Shown here: positions 1-8,760 of the stretch, in pieces
Layout of the letters: each line of letters begins with the position of its first letter
Numbering within the stretch: position 1 is the first letter of the stretch
Assembly: GCA_023386865.1 (NCBI GenBank)
Contig: JAEWIV010000115.1
Span: forward strand, 22,435 to 86,434
Direction of reading: 5' to 3'
From: Pseudomonadota bacterium
GTDB taxonomy: Bacteria > Pseudomonadota > Alphaproteobacteria > Reyranellales > Reyranellaceae
Length of the DNA: 64,000 nt
Program-made: the position numbers and the translations under genes
The notes under the pieces: model-generated
What the model saw: the letters and a program-made list of their open reading frames with translations, nothing else
Database searches by the model: none
Told to the model about the DNA's origin: nothing

Positions 1-1268
1 GTCGTCCACGTCCCAATGCCCGATGTCCGAACTGAACATCGCCTTCAGCTTGCTGCCCATGGGATTGAGCCCGGCATCGAAGGCCCCCGGCACGGTGGCG
101 TCATCGGCCTCGCAGCCGAAGTAAAACGGATCGACAAACAGAGCCTTGAAGTCCTCGTCCGACGCGATGCGGCATCGGGCGCATTCGTCGATCGTGGCGG
201 GGTCCTCCGCGAAGCGCTCTATCCACTGCCGATCTTCTCCATTTTCGCGCATCTTGGCGCGGAACCGTCTGCTACCGTAGCGCTCGACGAGCTCGAGAAA
301 GGCGGGCATGTCGAGACTTGCAGGGGCGAGGCGATCGAGCGCGGCGCGGTTTCTCTTGTGCCAGTGGCCGATTAAGTCGGCATAGAGGCTCACCGCCCAT
401 CCGACGCCTCCTTCGAGGAAGCCAAACTTGAGGCCGGGAAAACGTCTCGTCACCCCGCCGAAGAACAACGCTTTCGCCGACGCTTCGTTGGCGGCGGCAA
501 AATGACCGATGTGGTTGAAGTTGTAGTTGCTGATCGAGATGCGACTGCCCCAGCCCATGCTGCCGGTATGGACGGTGGGCGCGATCTTGAGCTCGATGCA
601 TTTGCGCCAGAACGGATCGTAGTCATGGGCGCTGTCGAGGGCCAGATTGTCGACCCATTGCGCCAGCGGAGCGAGGTCCGGCATCTCCTGGGCGACCTCA
701 TGGCGACCTTGTAGCCCAGCGCGCCGACGCAATGCTCGAGCTCCTCGATCCCTTCCTCCGGCGTATGCATGGGAATGGCGGCGGCCGGCGTGAGACGGCG
801 CCCGTGCGGGCGAAAGAGATCCGCCAGCATGCGATTCAAGGCCCTGCAGGCGGCCCGCCTCAGCTCAGCGCTCGAATCGCGCGGCATGGTCAACCCGAAC
901 GTCGGATAGACGATCGAGAAGTCGATGCCGATCTCGTCCATTCGATCGACCAGAAGCTCCGGCATCATGGCCGTGGCGAGGTCGCGGGTGTTCCGGGTGG
1001 GTATTGCCCAGAAGGGCGGCCGCGTCGTGCGCCGGTCGCGGCGTTCCTCGGGCGTCTGGGCGTACCAGCCGCCGGCCGTCGAGTTCCGGTTCCCCTCCCC
1101 TGTCGCCGGGCGGTGGTGCCTGACCCAGCGGTCGCGCAGCTCCGGACCGGCAACGTCCTTCAGATAGTCCTCGAAGAGCGGAACGAACTCGACGACATGA
1201 CCGTCGCCATCGACTACGGGATGCTTCAGCGCTGCACGAATCCTGGATGAACCTCGTTCTGAACGCAT
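1..1268 (-). pseudogene. Amidohydrolase (metal-dependent hydrolase), frameshifted and cut by the window edge
   Basis: Amidohydrolase-2 type enzyme. The N-terminal part starts at an ATG at 1268 behind a GGGAGG ribosome site and reads VDGDGHVVE, with an aspartate-x-histidine near the front as the family expects. Around position 690 the frame breaks just after GYKVAM. The other frame then carries on to the window edge with typical family sequence (GSMGWGSRIS, NYNFNHIGHFAAANEAS, FGFLEGGVGW) and ends with SDIGHWD, the usual metal-ligand neighbourhood. One indel therefore separates two good halves; it may be a real mutation or a sequence error. It is the last visible gene of a leftward run with two Bug binding proteins and a TauD dioxygenase, so it probably hydrolyses a ring or acyl intermediate of the substrate they bring in (inference). 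Confidence 0.8.
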
Positions 1269-1314
1269 GCTAACCTCCCAATCGAACGGACAAGAGCTGC
1301 GACCCGCCGTCCGG

Positions 1315-2283
1315 TTAATCCACCTTGGCCCCCGCGAGCTCGACGACTTGACGCCACTTCATGATCTCCGCCTCGATGAAGCCCTTGGTGCCAACGGGTG
1401 TCGAGGATTGGCTGGCTTCCAGATTGAGGTTTTTCAGGCGCTCCGCCAGCGCCGGATCGGCCAGCGCCTTGTTCACGGCGGCATTGAGCCGCTTGACGAT
1501 CTCCTTGGGCGTCCCGGCGGGGGCCACCACGACGTTCCACGTCCCGCCGACGAAATCTGGAAGTCCGGCCTCGGTCATGGTCGGGATCTCCGGCATCACC
1601 GTGCTGCGCCGGTCGGCCATCAGCCCGAGCGGCACGAGTTGCCCAGCCCGGATGTTCTCCATTACCGGCCCCAGCGTCCCGAACATGAAGGCATGGCGAC
1701 CGGCCAGCAGATCCTGCAGCGCCGGCCCAGTGCCGCGGTAGGGGACGTGCAGTGCGTCGACGCCGGCCCGCTTCTTGAACATCTCGCCGGCCAAGTGATT
1801 GGTCGTGCCGTTGCCCGACGAAGGGTAGCTCCACTTTCCCGGCTCGGCCTTCAGCTTGGCGATCAGGCTGCTCAAGGTCTGCGGCTGCCCCGGCGGCACC
1901 AGCAGCGCGAGCGGCGCCAGCCCGACGAGGGCCACCGCCTCGAAGTCGCGCACGGGATCGTAGGGCAGGTCCTTGTAGAGGGAGATGTTGATGCCGTGGG
2001 TCGCGGCGGTCCCGAACAGGATAGTGTAGCCGTCGGGCCTCGACTTGGCGACCAGGTCGGTACCGACGTTGCCGCCGGCCCCACCTTTGTTGTCGATCAC
2101 CACCTGCTGGCCGAGATCGGCTGCCATACCGATGGCGACCACGCGGGCGATGAGATCGGTCGGCCCGCCGGGCGGGAACGGCACTACCATGCGGACGGGC
2201 CTGTCAGGATACTGTGCGAGGGCACTGCAGGTCAGAGCCAGCCACGTCACGACGGCGATCGGCAACGACGACAGGCGGGGCAT
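1315..2283 (-). CDS. Bug/TctC-family periplasmic solute-binding protein (copy 2)
   Basis: A 322-residue exported binding protein of the Bug family, which binds carboxylates or other small acids in the periplasm. The start MPRLSS gives a standard Sec signal peptide ending near ALA-Q; an ATG 24 bases further upstream would lie inside the preceding gene. Family signatures are YPDRPVRMVVPFPPGG at the mature N terminus, a GNGTTNHLAGE segment and a VPYRGTGPALQDL loop. The gene begins one base after the stop of the neighbouring Bug gene and is clearly paralogous to it. No TctA/TctB membrane partners are in the window, which is usual for orphan Bug proteins. The ligand cannot be told from sequence. 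Confidence 0.9.
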   Translation of the reverse strand: MPRLSSLPIAVVTWLALTCSALAQYPDRPVRMVVPFPPGGPTDLIARVVAIGMAADLGQQVVIDNKGGAGGNVGTDLVAKSRPDGYTILFGTAATHGINISLYKDLPYDPVRDFEAVALVGLAPLALLVPPGQPQTLSSLIAKLKAEPGKWSYPSSGNGTTNHLAGEMFKKRAGVDALHVPYRGTGPALQDLLAGRHAFMFGTLGPVMENIRAGQLVPLGLMADRRSTVMPEIPTMTEAGLPDFVGGTWNVVVAPAGTPKEIVKRLNAAVNKALADPALAERLKNLNLEASQSSTPVGTKGFIEAEIMKWRQVVELAGAKVD

Positions 2284-2284
2284 G

Positions 2285-3253
2285 TCAATCGACCTTCGCG
2301 CCGGCAAGCAGCACGACTTCGCGCCACTTGGCGATCTCGGCCGTCACGAAGGCTCGGGTGCTGGCCGGCGTGGAGTTGGTCACGGCCTCGATGCCGAGCT
2401 GGCGCAGCCGGTCGGCGACTGCGGGATCGACGAGGGCCTTGTTCACCGCTGTGTTGAGCTTGTCGACGATGTCCCTGGGCGTGCCGGCCGGCGCGGCAAC
2501 CACATTCCAGGTGCCGCCGACGAAGTCGGCCAGGCCGGCCTCGGCGGTCGTCGGCACGTCGGTCATCACCTGGCTACGCTTGTCGGCCATCACCGCCACG
2601 GCATGGAGCTTGCCCGCCTTGATCTGCTCGAGCGTGGTGCCGAACGAATCGAACATGAAGGCGACGCGGCCGGCCATGAGATCCTGCAGCGCGGGAGCCG
2701 AGCCGCGATAGGGCACGTGCTCGACCTCGAGGCCGGCCTTCTTCTTGAAGAGCTCGCCCGCCAGATGGTTGGTCGTGCCGTTGCCCGAGGACGCGTAGCT
2801 CCACTTGCCCGGCTCGGCCTTGAGCTTGGCGACCAGCGCCTCGAGCGTGCGCGGCTGCCCGGGCGGCACCAGCAGCACCATGGGGACCAGGCCGGCCAGC
2901 GCCACGAGCTCGAAGTCCTTCAGCGGATCGTAGGGCAGGCTGGAGTACAGCGAAACGTTGATACCGTGCGTGGCGGCGGTGCCGAAGAGCAGCGTGTAGC
3001 CGTCGGGTCTCGCCTTCGCGACCATCTCGCTGCCGACCGTCCCGCCGGCCCCGGCCTTGTTCTCGATCACGACCTGCTGGCCGAGCTGGCCGGCCAGGCC
3101 CGTCGCCAACACGCGCGCGAAGACATCGGTCGGACCGCCCGGCGGGAAGGGCACCACGAGCCTCACCGGCTTGTCCGGGTACTGAGCCGAAGCGGCGCCG
3201 GCCGACACGGCTATGGCGAAGGCGGCGGCCAGCGCGCGCACGACCAATTTCAT
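2285..3253 (-). CDS. Bug/TctC-family periplasmic solute-binding protein (copy 1)
   Basis: A 322-residue exported binding protein with a signal peptide (MKLVVRALAAAFAIAVSAG then ASAQ) and the Bug opening YPDKPVRLVVPFPPGG. It shares long identical blocks with the next gene, for example SSGNGTTNHLAGE and VPYRGSAPALQDL, and the two have equal length, so this is a tandem duplication that has diverged. A ribosome site (GGGAGG) precedes the ATG. It lies 63 bases downstream of a TauD-type dioxygenase and probably belongs to the same transcript, as a scavenging protein for that pathway's substrate (inference). Confidence 0.92.
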   Translation of the reverse strand: MKLVVRALAAAFAIAVSAGAASAQYPDKPVRLVVPFPPGGPTDVFARVLATGLAGQLGQQVVIENKAGAGGTVGSEMVAKARPDGYTLLFGTAATHGINVSLYSSLPYDPLKDFELVALAGLVPMVLLVPPGQPRTLEALVAKLKAEPGKWSYASSGNGTTNHLAGELFKKKAGLEVEHVPYRGSAPALQDLMAGRVAFMFDSFGTTLEQIKAGKLHAVAVMADKRSQVMTDVPTTAEAGLADFVGGTWNVVAAPAGTPRDIVDKLNTAVNKALVDPAVADRLRQLGIEAVTNSTPASTRAFVTAEIAKWREVVLLAGAKVD

Positions 3254-3316
3254 TGTTGCCTCCCTTTTCTTGTCTTGCGTTCTGCTTTGGCTGCGTCGGA
3301 CCGCGGTCGGCAGCGA

Positions 3317-4375
3317 TCAATGGGTCGCGACCTCGGCCATGTCGACGAAGCGGTAGGACGGCGGGCGCGGATTGGCACGCCACTTGTCCATGTCCTCATA
3401 GCGGTCGCGCAGGGCCGCCGGATAGTCGGCGAACGCCTCAGTGCGCAGCCACAGGCGCAGCAGGTGCCGCTTCCTCGATTCCTCGGCGTGGTCTTCGTAG
3501 GCCGTGCGCGAATGAAGGACGCAGTAGTTGTTGACGAACTGCATGTCACCGCGCTCGAGCTTCATGTCGAGCCGGAACGCCGGATCCCGGCACAGCGCGG
3601 CCACGGCATCGAGCGCCTCGATCTGCAGCGGCGAGAGCCGCGGCACCTCGGGGAAGCGCTGAGCCGAATCGATGAAGGTGCGGTTGAACCGATTGAACAT
3701 GCGGCCCTTGTGCCAGATGAAGACCGGCGTGACGTAGTACGGCTTCTGACCCTCCGACTCCTCGCCGCGGCGGTCGGCATGGAACGGCTGGGCCAGGACC
3801 TTCGCCAGATCGGGCCGCGAACGGACCAGCGCGTTGTAGACCGACACCGAGCTTGCCACCGACGAAAGGCCGCCGCTCTTGGCGGTCTCCAGACAGCACA
3901 GGCCGACGATGTCGCAGGAGTCGTTGTGGAAGGGCAGCAACGAGGCCGTCTGGTAGCCGCGCGCGTGCATGTCCCGATACTGGTCGCGACCGAGATCGCG
4001 GACGTGGCCGAGGACGTCACCCTGCGCATTCTGCGCCACGGCACGGCCCATGTGGGCGCCGATGCCCCAGTAGATCAGCCCCATCTCTTCGGCACTGTAG
4101 CGGTCGCGCGGCAGGCCGCGCACCAGCATGATCCCCAGCCCGTTCTCGATCTCCGTCTGCAGCAGCCGCAAGGTGCGGGCGAGACGACCCAACGGGAAAT
4201 GCTCGCGGCCTATTTCCGGGATCTGCCGGCCTGTCGACTGCAGATGGCGGAGCGCCGCGTCGATCTCGGCAACCTCGGCATCCGAGAGGCGATACATCCA
4301 GTCGTCGCGCGCCTGGAGATCCCGGCCGAGCCAGGCGGACCGCGTGACGACCTCCTCGAATGCCAGTTCCTTCAT
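3317..4375 (-). CDS. TauD/TfdA-family Fe(II)/2-oxoglutarate-dependent dioxygenase
   Basis: Cytoplasmic non-haem iron oxygenase of 352 residues that should hydroxylate a small substrate using 2-oxoglutarate and oxygen. The iron site is visible as FHNDSCD (His-x-Asp) in the middle of the protein and the distal histidine in CVLHSRTAYED, followed by the 2-oxoglutarate-binding arginine in KRHLLRLWLR. The N terminus is longer than in classical TauD. It is the first gene of a leftward group with two Bug proteins and an amidohydrolase, and is divergent from a GntR regulator 102 bases away. A 12-base palindrome lies between them. Substrate unknown. Confidence 0.88.
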   Translation of the reverse strand: MKELAFEEVVTRSAWLGRDLQARDDWMYRLSDAEVAEIDAALRHLQSTGRQIPEIGREHFPLGRLARTLRLLQTEIENGLGIMLVRGLPRDRYSAEEMGLIYWGIGAHMGRAVAQNAQGDVLGHVRDLGRDQYRDMHARGYQTASLLPFHNDSCDIVGLCCLETAKSGGLSSVASSVSVYNALVRSRPDLAKVLAQPFHADRRGEESEGQKPYYVTPVFIWHKGRMFNRFNRTFIDSAQRFPEVPRLSPLQIEALDAVAALCRDPAFRLDMKLERGDMQFVNNYCVLHSRTAYEDHAEESRKRHLLRLWLRTEAFADYPAALRDRYEDMDKWRANPRPPSYRFVDMAEVATH

Positions 4376-4398
4376 CTCCGCTCCGTGCGTTTTGTCAG

Positions 4399-4410
4399 AA
4401 TGTCGACATT
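4399..4410. promoter_or_regulatory. Perfect palindrome AATGTCGACATT, candidate GntR operator
   Basis: A perfect 12-base palindrome in the 102-base divergent gap between the TauD-type gene and the GntR gene. Its core TGTCGACA fits the GT/AC half-site rule of GntR-family operators. Assignment to the adjacent regulator is inference from position. Confidence 0.45.
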
Positions 4411-4477
4411 ACGGCCGGCGGACGCGTGTGCAAAGTCCGCTGGATGCAGGTCAGCAATACCGATAGAGCATCCGGCA

Positions 4478-5179
4478 ATGCCTGCCCCTTCTGTCTTTTC
4501 CTTGTTCAGCACCTTGCCCGCGCAGATCGCGGCCCGGGTCGGCAGCGCCATCGTCGAAGGGGAGTTCGAGCCAGGCAAGCGGCTGCGCGAGGTCGATCTC
4601 GCGGCCGCCTTCGGCGTCAGCCGGGCGACGGTACGCGAGGCCTTGCGCATCGTCGAACGCGAAGGTCTGGTGACCATCCGACCACAGCGCGGCGCTCGGG
4701 TCACAACCCTTTCCACCCAGGAGGTCCGGGATGTCTTCGAAATCCGCGCCTACCTGATGGGGCTAGCCTGCCGCCGGCTCGCCGCGGCACCGTCCGCCGT
4801 TCTCCGCCGCCAGCTCACGGCCCTGCTCCGGGATCTCGAGGCTGCCCGCAACGAAGGCGACCTCTACGCCCGCGCCAGCTTCGCGATCAGCGAATTCTGC
4901 GTGCGCAATGCCGGCAGTACGCGGCTCGCCGATCTCGTCCTGTCGTTCGCGCGCCAGACCGCACGTTACACCAGGCTCAGCCTGTCAACGGCCGAGCGGC
5001 GCCGTCGATCCCTGGCCAACTGGCGCATGCTGGTCGGGGCCATCACGGAAGGCAGGGCTGTCAAGGCCGAACGCACCGCCCGCCAGCTCGTCCTCGACAC
5101 GCGGGACACGGCGATCGCCCTATTGGAAAAGAGGAAACCCGCGGCGGCCTCCGTGACGCCGGGCTTCAGGCCTCGATGA
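4478..5179 (+). CDS. GntR-family transcriptional regulator (FCD/VanR type)
   Basis: A 233-residue regulator. The N-terminal winged helix is plain: LREVDLAAAFGVSRATVREALRIVEREGLV, followed by RPQRGARV. The all-alpha C-terminal part resembles the FCD ligand domain (VFEIRAYLMGLACRRLA), which usually binds a carboxylate through metal-bound histidines. The chosen ATG gives the normal short arm before the helix-turn-helix; the open frame continues far upstream but only antisense to other genes. It is divergent from the TauD/Bug/amidohydrolase run and probably controls it. Its 3' end overlaps the end of the convergent biotinyl-carrier gene by 14 bases. Confidence 0.88.
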   Translation: MPAPSVFSLFSTLPAQIAARVGSAIVEGEFEPGKRLREVDLAAAFGVSRATVREALRIVEREGLVTIRPQRGARVTTLSTQEVRDVFEIRAYLMGLACRRLAAAPSAVLRRQLTALLRDLEAARNEGDLYARASFAISEFCVRNAGSTRLADLVLSFARQTARYTRLSLSTAERRRRSLANWRMLVGAITEGRAVKAERTARQLVLDTRDTAIALLEKRKPAAASVTPGFRPR

Positions 5180-5387
5180 TCGCCAGGAGCTGCCCCTCGC
5201 TCACGGCGTCGCCTTCGAGCACTCGCCACTCCTTCAGCGTTCCATCGCACGGTGCGCTCACCGGAATCTCCATCTTCATCGATTCCAGGATCGCGACCAA
5301 GGAATCCCTCGTGACCGGCGCACCGACGGCGGCCTCCAGCTTCCAGACTGTTCCGGCAATTTCAGAGACGACACGAACTGTAGCCAT
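5166..5387 (-). CDS. Stand-alone biotinyl (lipoyl-fold) carrier protein
   Basis: A 73-residue single-domain carrier made almost wholly of the biotin/lipoyl attachment fold. The modified lysine is in ESMKMEIPV, the canonical AMKM-like motif of biotin carboxyl carriers, and DGTLKEWRVLEGDAV is the matching C-terminal hairpin. The start MATVRVV is chosen because it leaves a complete domain. It ends the long leftward operon that begins with an ABC transporter. A carboxyltransferase gene sits in the divergent operon at 14.2 kb, so the two may form parts of one acyl-CoA carboxylase; no biotin carboxylase is in the window. Confidence 0.85.
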   Translation of the reverse strand: MATVRVVSEIAGTVWKLEAAVGAPVTRDSLVAILESMKMEIPVSAPCDGTLKEWRVLEGDAVSEGQLLAIIEA

Positions 5388-5430
5388 TTGATGCTCCGCT
5401 GTTATGGCAATACCTTGATACGGCCCACGC

Positions 5431-6561
5431 CTAAGCCCCCGATGCTTCGCGCGCGATCGCACGCAACTGGATCTCGGTGGTGCCCTCGGTGATGGGGTAG
5501 AGCCGAGCATCGCGGAAGAAGCGCTGGATCGGGCTGTCCATCAGATAGCTCTGCCCGCCGAAGATCTGCATGGCCGAGTCGGCGAGGTGAACCGCGGCCT
5601 CGCTGCACACCAGCTTCGCCATGCAGGCTTCGAGATGGACCTTGCGGCCGGCATCGTAGCCCTGAACCGCATTTTGCACGTGCAGCCGGGCGGAGGTCAG
5701 CTCGACCAGCATGCGCGACAGCATGAACTGGATGGCCTGGTGATTGAAGATCGCCTGCCCGAAAGTGCGGCGGCTGTGGGCCTGCTCGCGCGCCAGCTCG
5801 TAGCAGGCCCGCGCCACGCCCAGGCTGCGCGCGGCGTGGGTGATGCGGCCGCGTTCCAGCACCGCCATGACATATTTCATGCCGCTGCCCTCCTCGCCGA
5901 GCAGTGCGCTGTCCGGCACCGTGCAGTCGAAGAACACAGCCCCGGTCTCCATTGAGCGATGGCCGAGCTTGTCCAGCTTGTGGATCTCAACGCCGGGCGT
6001 CCTGCTGTCGACCAGGAAAAGGCTGACACCGCGCGCACGCGCGTCAGGGCGTGTGTAAGCGGCGACCAGCATGTAGTCGCTGAACGGCGCGCCGGTAATG
6101 TACATCTTGCTGCCCGACAGGCGCCACCCGTCGTTGGTGCGCGTGGCCTTGGTCTTCATCGCGAGCACGTCCGACCCGGCCTCGGATTCGCTCATCGCGA
6201 AGGCACCCGATTTCTCGCCGCGGATTGTCGGCACGTAGTAGGACGCGATCTGCTCGGGTGCGCCGATGCGGTGGATCAGCTCGATGCCGAGCCCGTTGGA
6301 CAGCCCCGTTGCGAGACCGGCGCAAACCCGGCTGAACTCCTCAGTCGCGATACATTGGAACGCGAGACCAGCCTCAGCGCCGCCGTACTGCCGCGGCGCG
6401 GACATGCTGAGAAAGCCCATACGGCCGGCAACCTGCCGCAGGTCGATCGGGTACTTGCCGGTCGCCTCCGCTGCCGCCACCCGCGGTGCAATTTCCGCTT
6501 CGGCGAAACGCCGGCAGGATTCCCGGAACGCGCTCTGCTCCTCGGATCGGTCGATCATCAT
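5431..6561 (-). CDS. Acyl-CoA dehydrogenase
   Basis: A 376-residue FAD flavoprotein that oxidises an acyl-CoA to the trans-2-enoyl-CoA. Family signatures: AMSESEAGSDVLAMKTKA (flavin-site region), GSKMYITGA, RRTFGQAIFNHQAIQF, and ITEGTTEIQ near the C terminus, where the catalytic glutamate region of short-chain type enzymes lies. The ATG at 6561 has GGGGGA seven bases upstream; a TTG two codons earlier is less likely. It lies between an LLM monooxygenase and the biotinyl carrier in one operon, which suggests oxidation of a CoA thioester formed in that pathway. Confidence 0.92.
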   Translation of the reverse strand: MMIDRSEEQSAFRESCRRFAEAEIAPRVAAAEATGKYPIDLRQVAGRMGFLSMSAPRQYGGAEAGLAFQCIATEEFSRVCAGLATGLSNGLGIELIHRIGAPEQIASYYVPTIRGEKSGAFAMSESEAGSDVLAMKTKATRTNDGWRLSGSKMYITGAPFSDYMLVAAYTRPDARARGVSLFLVDSRTPGVEIHKLDKLGHRSMETGAVFFDCTVPDSALLGEEGSGMKYVMAVLERGRITHAARSLGVARACYELAREQAHSRRTFGQAIFNHQAIQFMLSRMLVELTSARLHVQNAVQGYDAGRKVHLEACMAKLVCSEAAVHLADSAMQIFGGQSYLMDSPIQRFFRDARLYPITEGTTEIQLRAIAREASGA

Positions 6562-6573
6562 GTCCAATTCCCC

Positions 6574-7899
6574 CTAGTCTTCCTCTATATGGTCGCGCAG
6601 CGTGCGGCCGCCGTACTCCTTGCGCAGCAGCCCACGTGCCTGCAGCTCCGGCACCAGAAGGTTCACAAGACCGTCGATGCTGGACGGCAAGGCATCCGGC
6701 CGGAACATGAATCCTGCGCCGCCCGCGACCTCGATCGCTTCTTCGAGCTTGTCGGCCACCTGCCGGGCATCGCCCACGATGCGCAGCCCGCCGATGCCGT
6801 TACCGTAGATGATGGCAGCTTCCTTAAGCGAGATGTCGCCGTAGTCGCGTTGCAGCATCGTCATGTTGCCCTGGACACCCTCGGTTCCTTCGAGCCCCAG
6901 GTTGCGGATCGGCTCGTCGAGCGGCAACCGGGAGAAGTCGTATCCGAAATGGCCCGACATCAGCGCCAACCCACCTTCCAGTGGGACGGCGGCGCGGATC
7001 GCGGCTTCACGGGCGATCGCCTCGGCCTCTGTCTCGGCGACGATCGCGGAGGTGGCCCACAAAATGCGGATCGCATCGGGCTGTCTGCCCACGGGGCGCG
7101 CAGCGTCCGCCAGCTTGGCGGCATGCTCCTTCATGCCCGCCAGCGAGCCGCGCGAGGCGAAGTGCACCTCGGCATGCGTGGCGGCAAATGCCAGGCCGGC
7201 GCCGGACGCGCCCGCCTGGATGATGACGGGCCGGCCCTGCGGCGAGCGACGTACCGTGAGCGGGCCGCGAGACTTGAAGTAGCGTCCCTGGTGGTCGATC
7301 CTTCTAACCTTCGACGGATCGGCGAACATGCCCGTCGTACGATCCATGACGATGGCGTCGTCGTCCCAGCTGTCCCAGAGCTTGTAGCAGACCTCCATGT
7401 ATTCGTGCGCCCGCGCGTAGCGCTCGTCGTGGGTCAGCGCCGATTCAAGGCCGAAGTTGGCGGCCTCATTGGCGCCGTAAGACGTGACCACGTTCCAGCC
7501 AACCCGGCCCTCGCTCAGATGATCGAGGGTGGCCAGCAGGCGCGCGAGATAGTAGGGATGCGTGTACGTGGTCGACGAAGTGACCGCGACGCCGATGTGG
7601 CTGGTCGCTCGCGTGATGATCGGAACCAGCGGCATGGGGTCGTGCTTGGGATACTGGACGGCATACCGGATGGCCGCATCCGGTCTTCCCTGGTAGACGT
7701 CGTGGAGGTTGTACGAATCGGCGAAGAAGACCATATCGAAGCGCCCGCGTTCCAAGGTCCGGCCGATGTGCTCCCAGAGCTGCGGCCGCGCGTAGTCGTA
7801 TCCAACGAGCGATTGCGGCATCGCCCAGGCGCCGACGACGTGATGGGCCGGATCGTGGCCGAGGATGTAGGCCAGATGCAGCTTGCGGGCTCCTCTCAT
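6574..7899 (-). CDS. LLM-class flavin-dependent monooxygenase (NtaA/SnaA/DszA family)
   Basis: A 441-residue FMN-dependent oxygenase of the bacterial luciferase-like superfamily, in the NtaA/SnaA/DszA branch, which oxidises chelators, sulfones or heterocycles with reduced FMN from a separate reductase. Signatures: RFDMVFFADSYN, NVVTSYGANEAANFG, VIIQAGASGAG, and the C-terminal LVPELQARGLLRKEYGG with GRTLRDH. A GGGGGAGAG ribosome site precedes the ATG. No flavin reductase gene is next to it. In the operon it follows the FadR-type regulator and precedes the acyl-CoA dehydrogenase. Substrate unknown. Confidence 0.92.
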   Translation of the reverse strand: MRGARKLHLAYILGHDPAHHVVGAWAMPQSLVGYDYARPQLWEHIGRTLERGRFDMVFFADSYNLHDVYQGRPDAAIRYAVQYPKHDPMPLVPIITRATSHIGVAVTSSTTYTHPYYLARLLATLDHLSEGRVGWNVVTSYGANEAANFGLESALTHDERYARAHEYMEVCYKLWDSWDDDAIVMDRTTGMFADPSKVRRIDHQGRYFKSRGPLTVRRSPQGRPVIIQAGASGAGLAFAATHAEVHFASRGSLAGMKEHAAKLADAARPVGRQPDAIRILWATSAIVAETEAEAIAREAAIRAAVPLEGGLALMSGHFGYDFSRLPLDEPIRNLGLEGTEGVQGNMTMLQRDYGDISLKEAAIIYGNGIGGLRIVGDARQVADKLEEAIEVAGGAGFMFRPDALPSSIDGLVNLLVPELQARGLLRKEYGGRTLRDHIEED

Positions 7900-7955
7900 C
7901 TCTCTCCCCCTTTGCCGCGCTCAACATCGCGGCCGAGCCGAACATCGAGCCGCCC

Positions 7956-8741
7956 CTACTTCCGGTCGACGCGAGCCGTGTGTGCGCCGCTTTCGCGCAG
8001 GTGCTTCAGGTAGCGCCGATGGACCCTCATCAGGTGCTCCTGCATCACCGCGACGGCGCCTTCCTCGTCCCTCGCCCGCAGTCGCCTCAAGAAACGACGA
8101 CGCCAGGCGATATGAATCTTGCGGCTCTCCGGCGGAACGGCTTGCGAGAAGCGCTGTAGAAGCTTGATCAGCAGCTCCATCACGAGCACGAGGACGGGAT
8201 TGCGGGTGGCGAGCGCCAGGACGTTGTGGAACTCCAGGTTGGCCGCGACTTTCTCTTCGAGACGCCCCGCCTTCATCAGCCGCTCGGCGAGGTCGATGTT
8301 CTCCTCGAGGGCGCGCAGTTCGCGCTCGGTGCTGCGCCGACAGGCCAATCTCACGACGCTGATCTCGATCCACAGCCGCGCCTCGGTGAGTTCTTGCAAG
8401 GTGACGTCGCGAAGGATGAGCAGGTCGCCGATCGACGAGGCGACCGCGGAGGGGTTGCCGCGTCGGAGATAGGCGCCGCCGCTGGCGCCCGGCTCGAACC
8501 TGAGCACCCCTGACACCTCTAGTGTGCGCAGAGCCTCCCGGACGGCCCCGCGGCTGACTTGCATCTGCTCTGCGAGCGTCCGTTCCGCCGGCAGCCGATC
8601 ACCCGACTTGAGGCCGCCGTCCGCCAACTGCGCGCGAATGTGGTCGACGACCTGCTCGAACGCCCGCGGCCGTCTCGGCAAAGAGGGGCTGCGCTGCACG
8701 GAAAGTGCCGTAATACTGGATGTCGCGCCGCGCGCTCTCAT
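7956..8741 (-). CDS. GntR-family transcriptional regulator (FadR/FCD type)
   Basis: A 261-residue regulator with the winged helix LPAERTLAEQMQVSRGAVREALRTLEVSGVL preceded by the usual AFEQVVDHIRAQLADG helix, then a helical FCD domain (WIEISVVRLACRRS, NLEFHNVLALATRNPV). The family binds inverted repeats of the type TNGTNNNACNA. It sits inside the long leftward operon, 19 bases after the second ABC ATPase and 56 bases before the LLM monooxygenase, and a matching operator occurs upstream of the operon at 14130-14144. It is therefore probably the autoregulated repressor of both divergent units. Confidence 0.9.
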   Translation of the reverse strand: MRARGATSSITALSVQRSPSLPRRPRAFEQVVDHIRAQLADGGLKSGDRLPAERTLAEQMQVSRGAVREALRTLEVSGVLRFEPGASGGAYLRRGNPSAVASSIGDLLILRDVTLQELTEARLWIEISVVRLACRRSTERELRALEENIDLAERLMKAGRLEEKVAANLEFHNVLALATRNPVLVLVMELLIKLLQRFSQAVPPESRKIHIAWRRRFLRRLRARDEEGAVAVMQEHLMRVHRRYLKHLRESGAHTARVDRK

Positions 8742-8760
8742 TCGGTCCCGTTGTTCCCTG

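Noticed and set aside
2045..4477. A very long plus-strand open frame (over 800 codons before the GntR start)
   Set aside because: It is antisense to two Bug genes and the TauD gene, is rich in Arg/His/Gly as expected from GC-rich antisense DNA, and shows no domain until the GntR sequence begins at 4478.
5959..8013. A 684-codon plus-strand open frame
   Set aside because: Antisense to the acyl-CoA dehydrogenase and LLM genes, which carry clear motifs. Composition is typical of a shadow frame.
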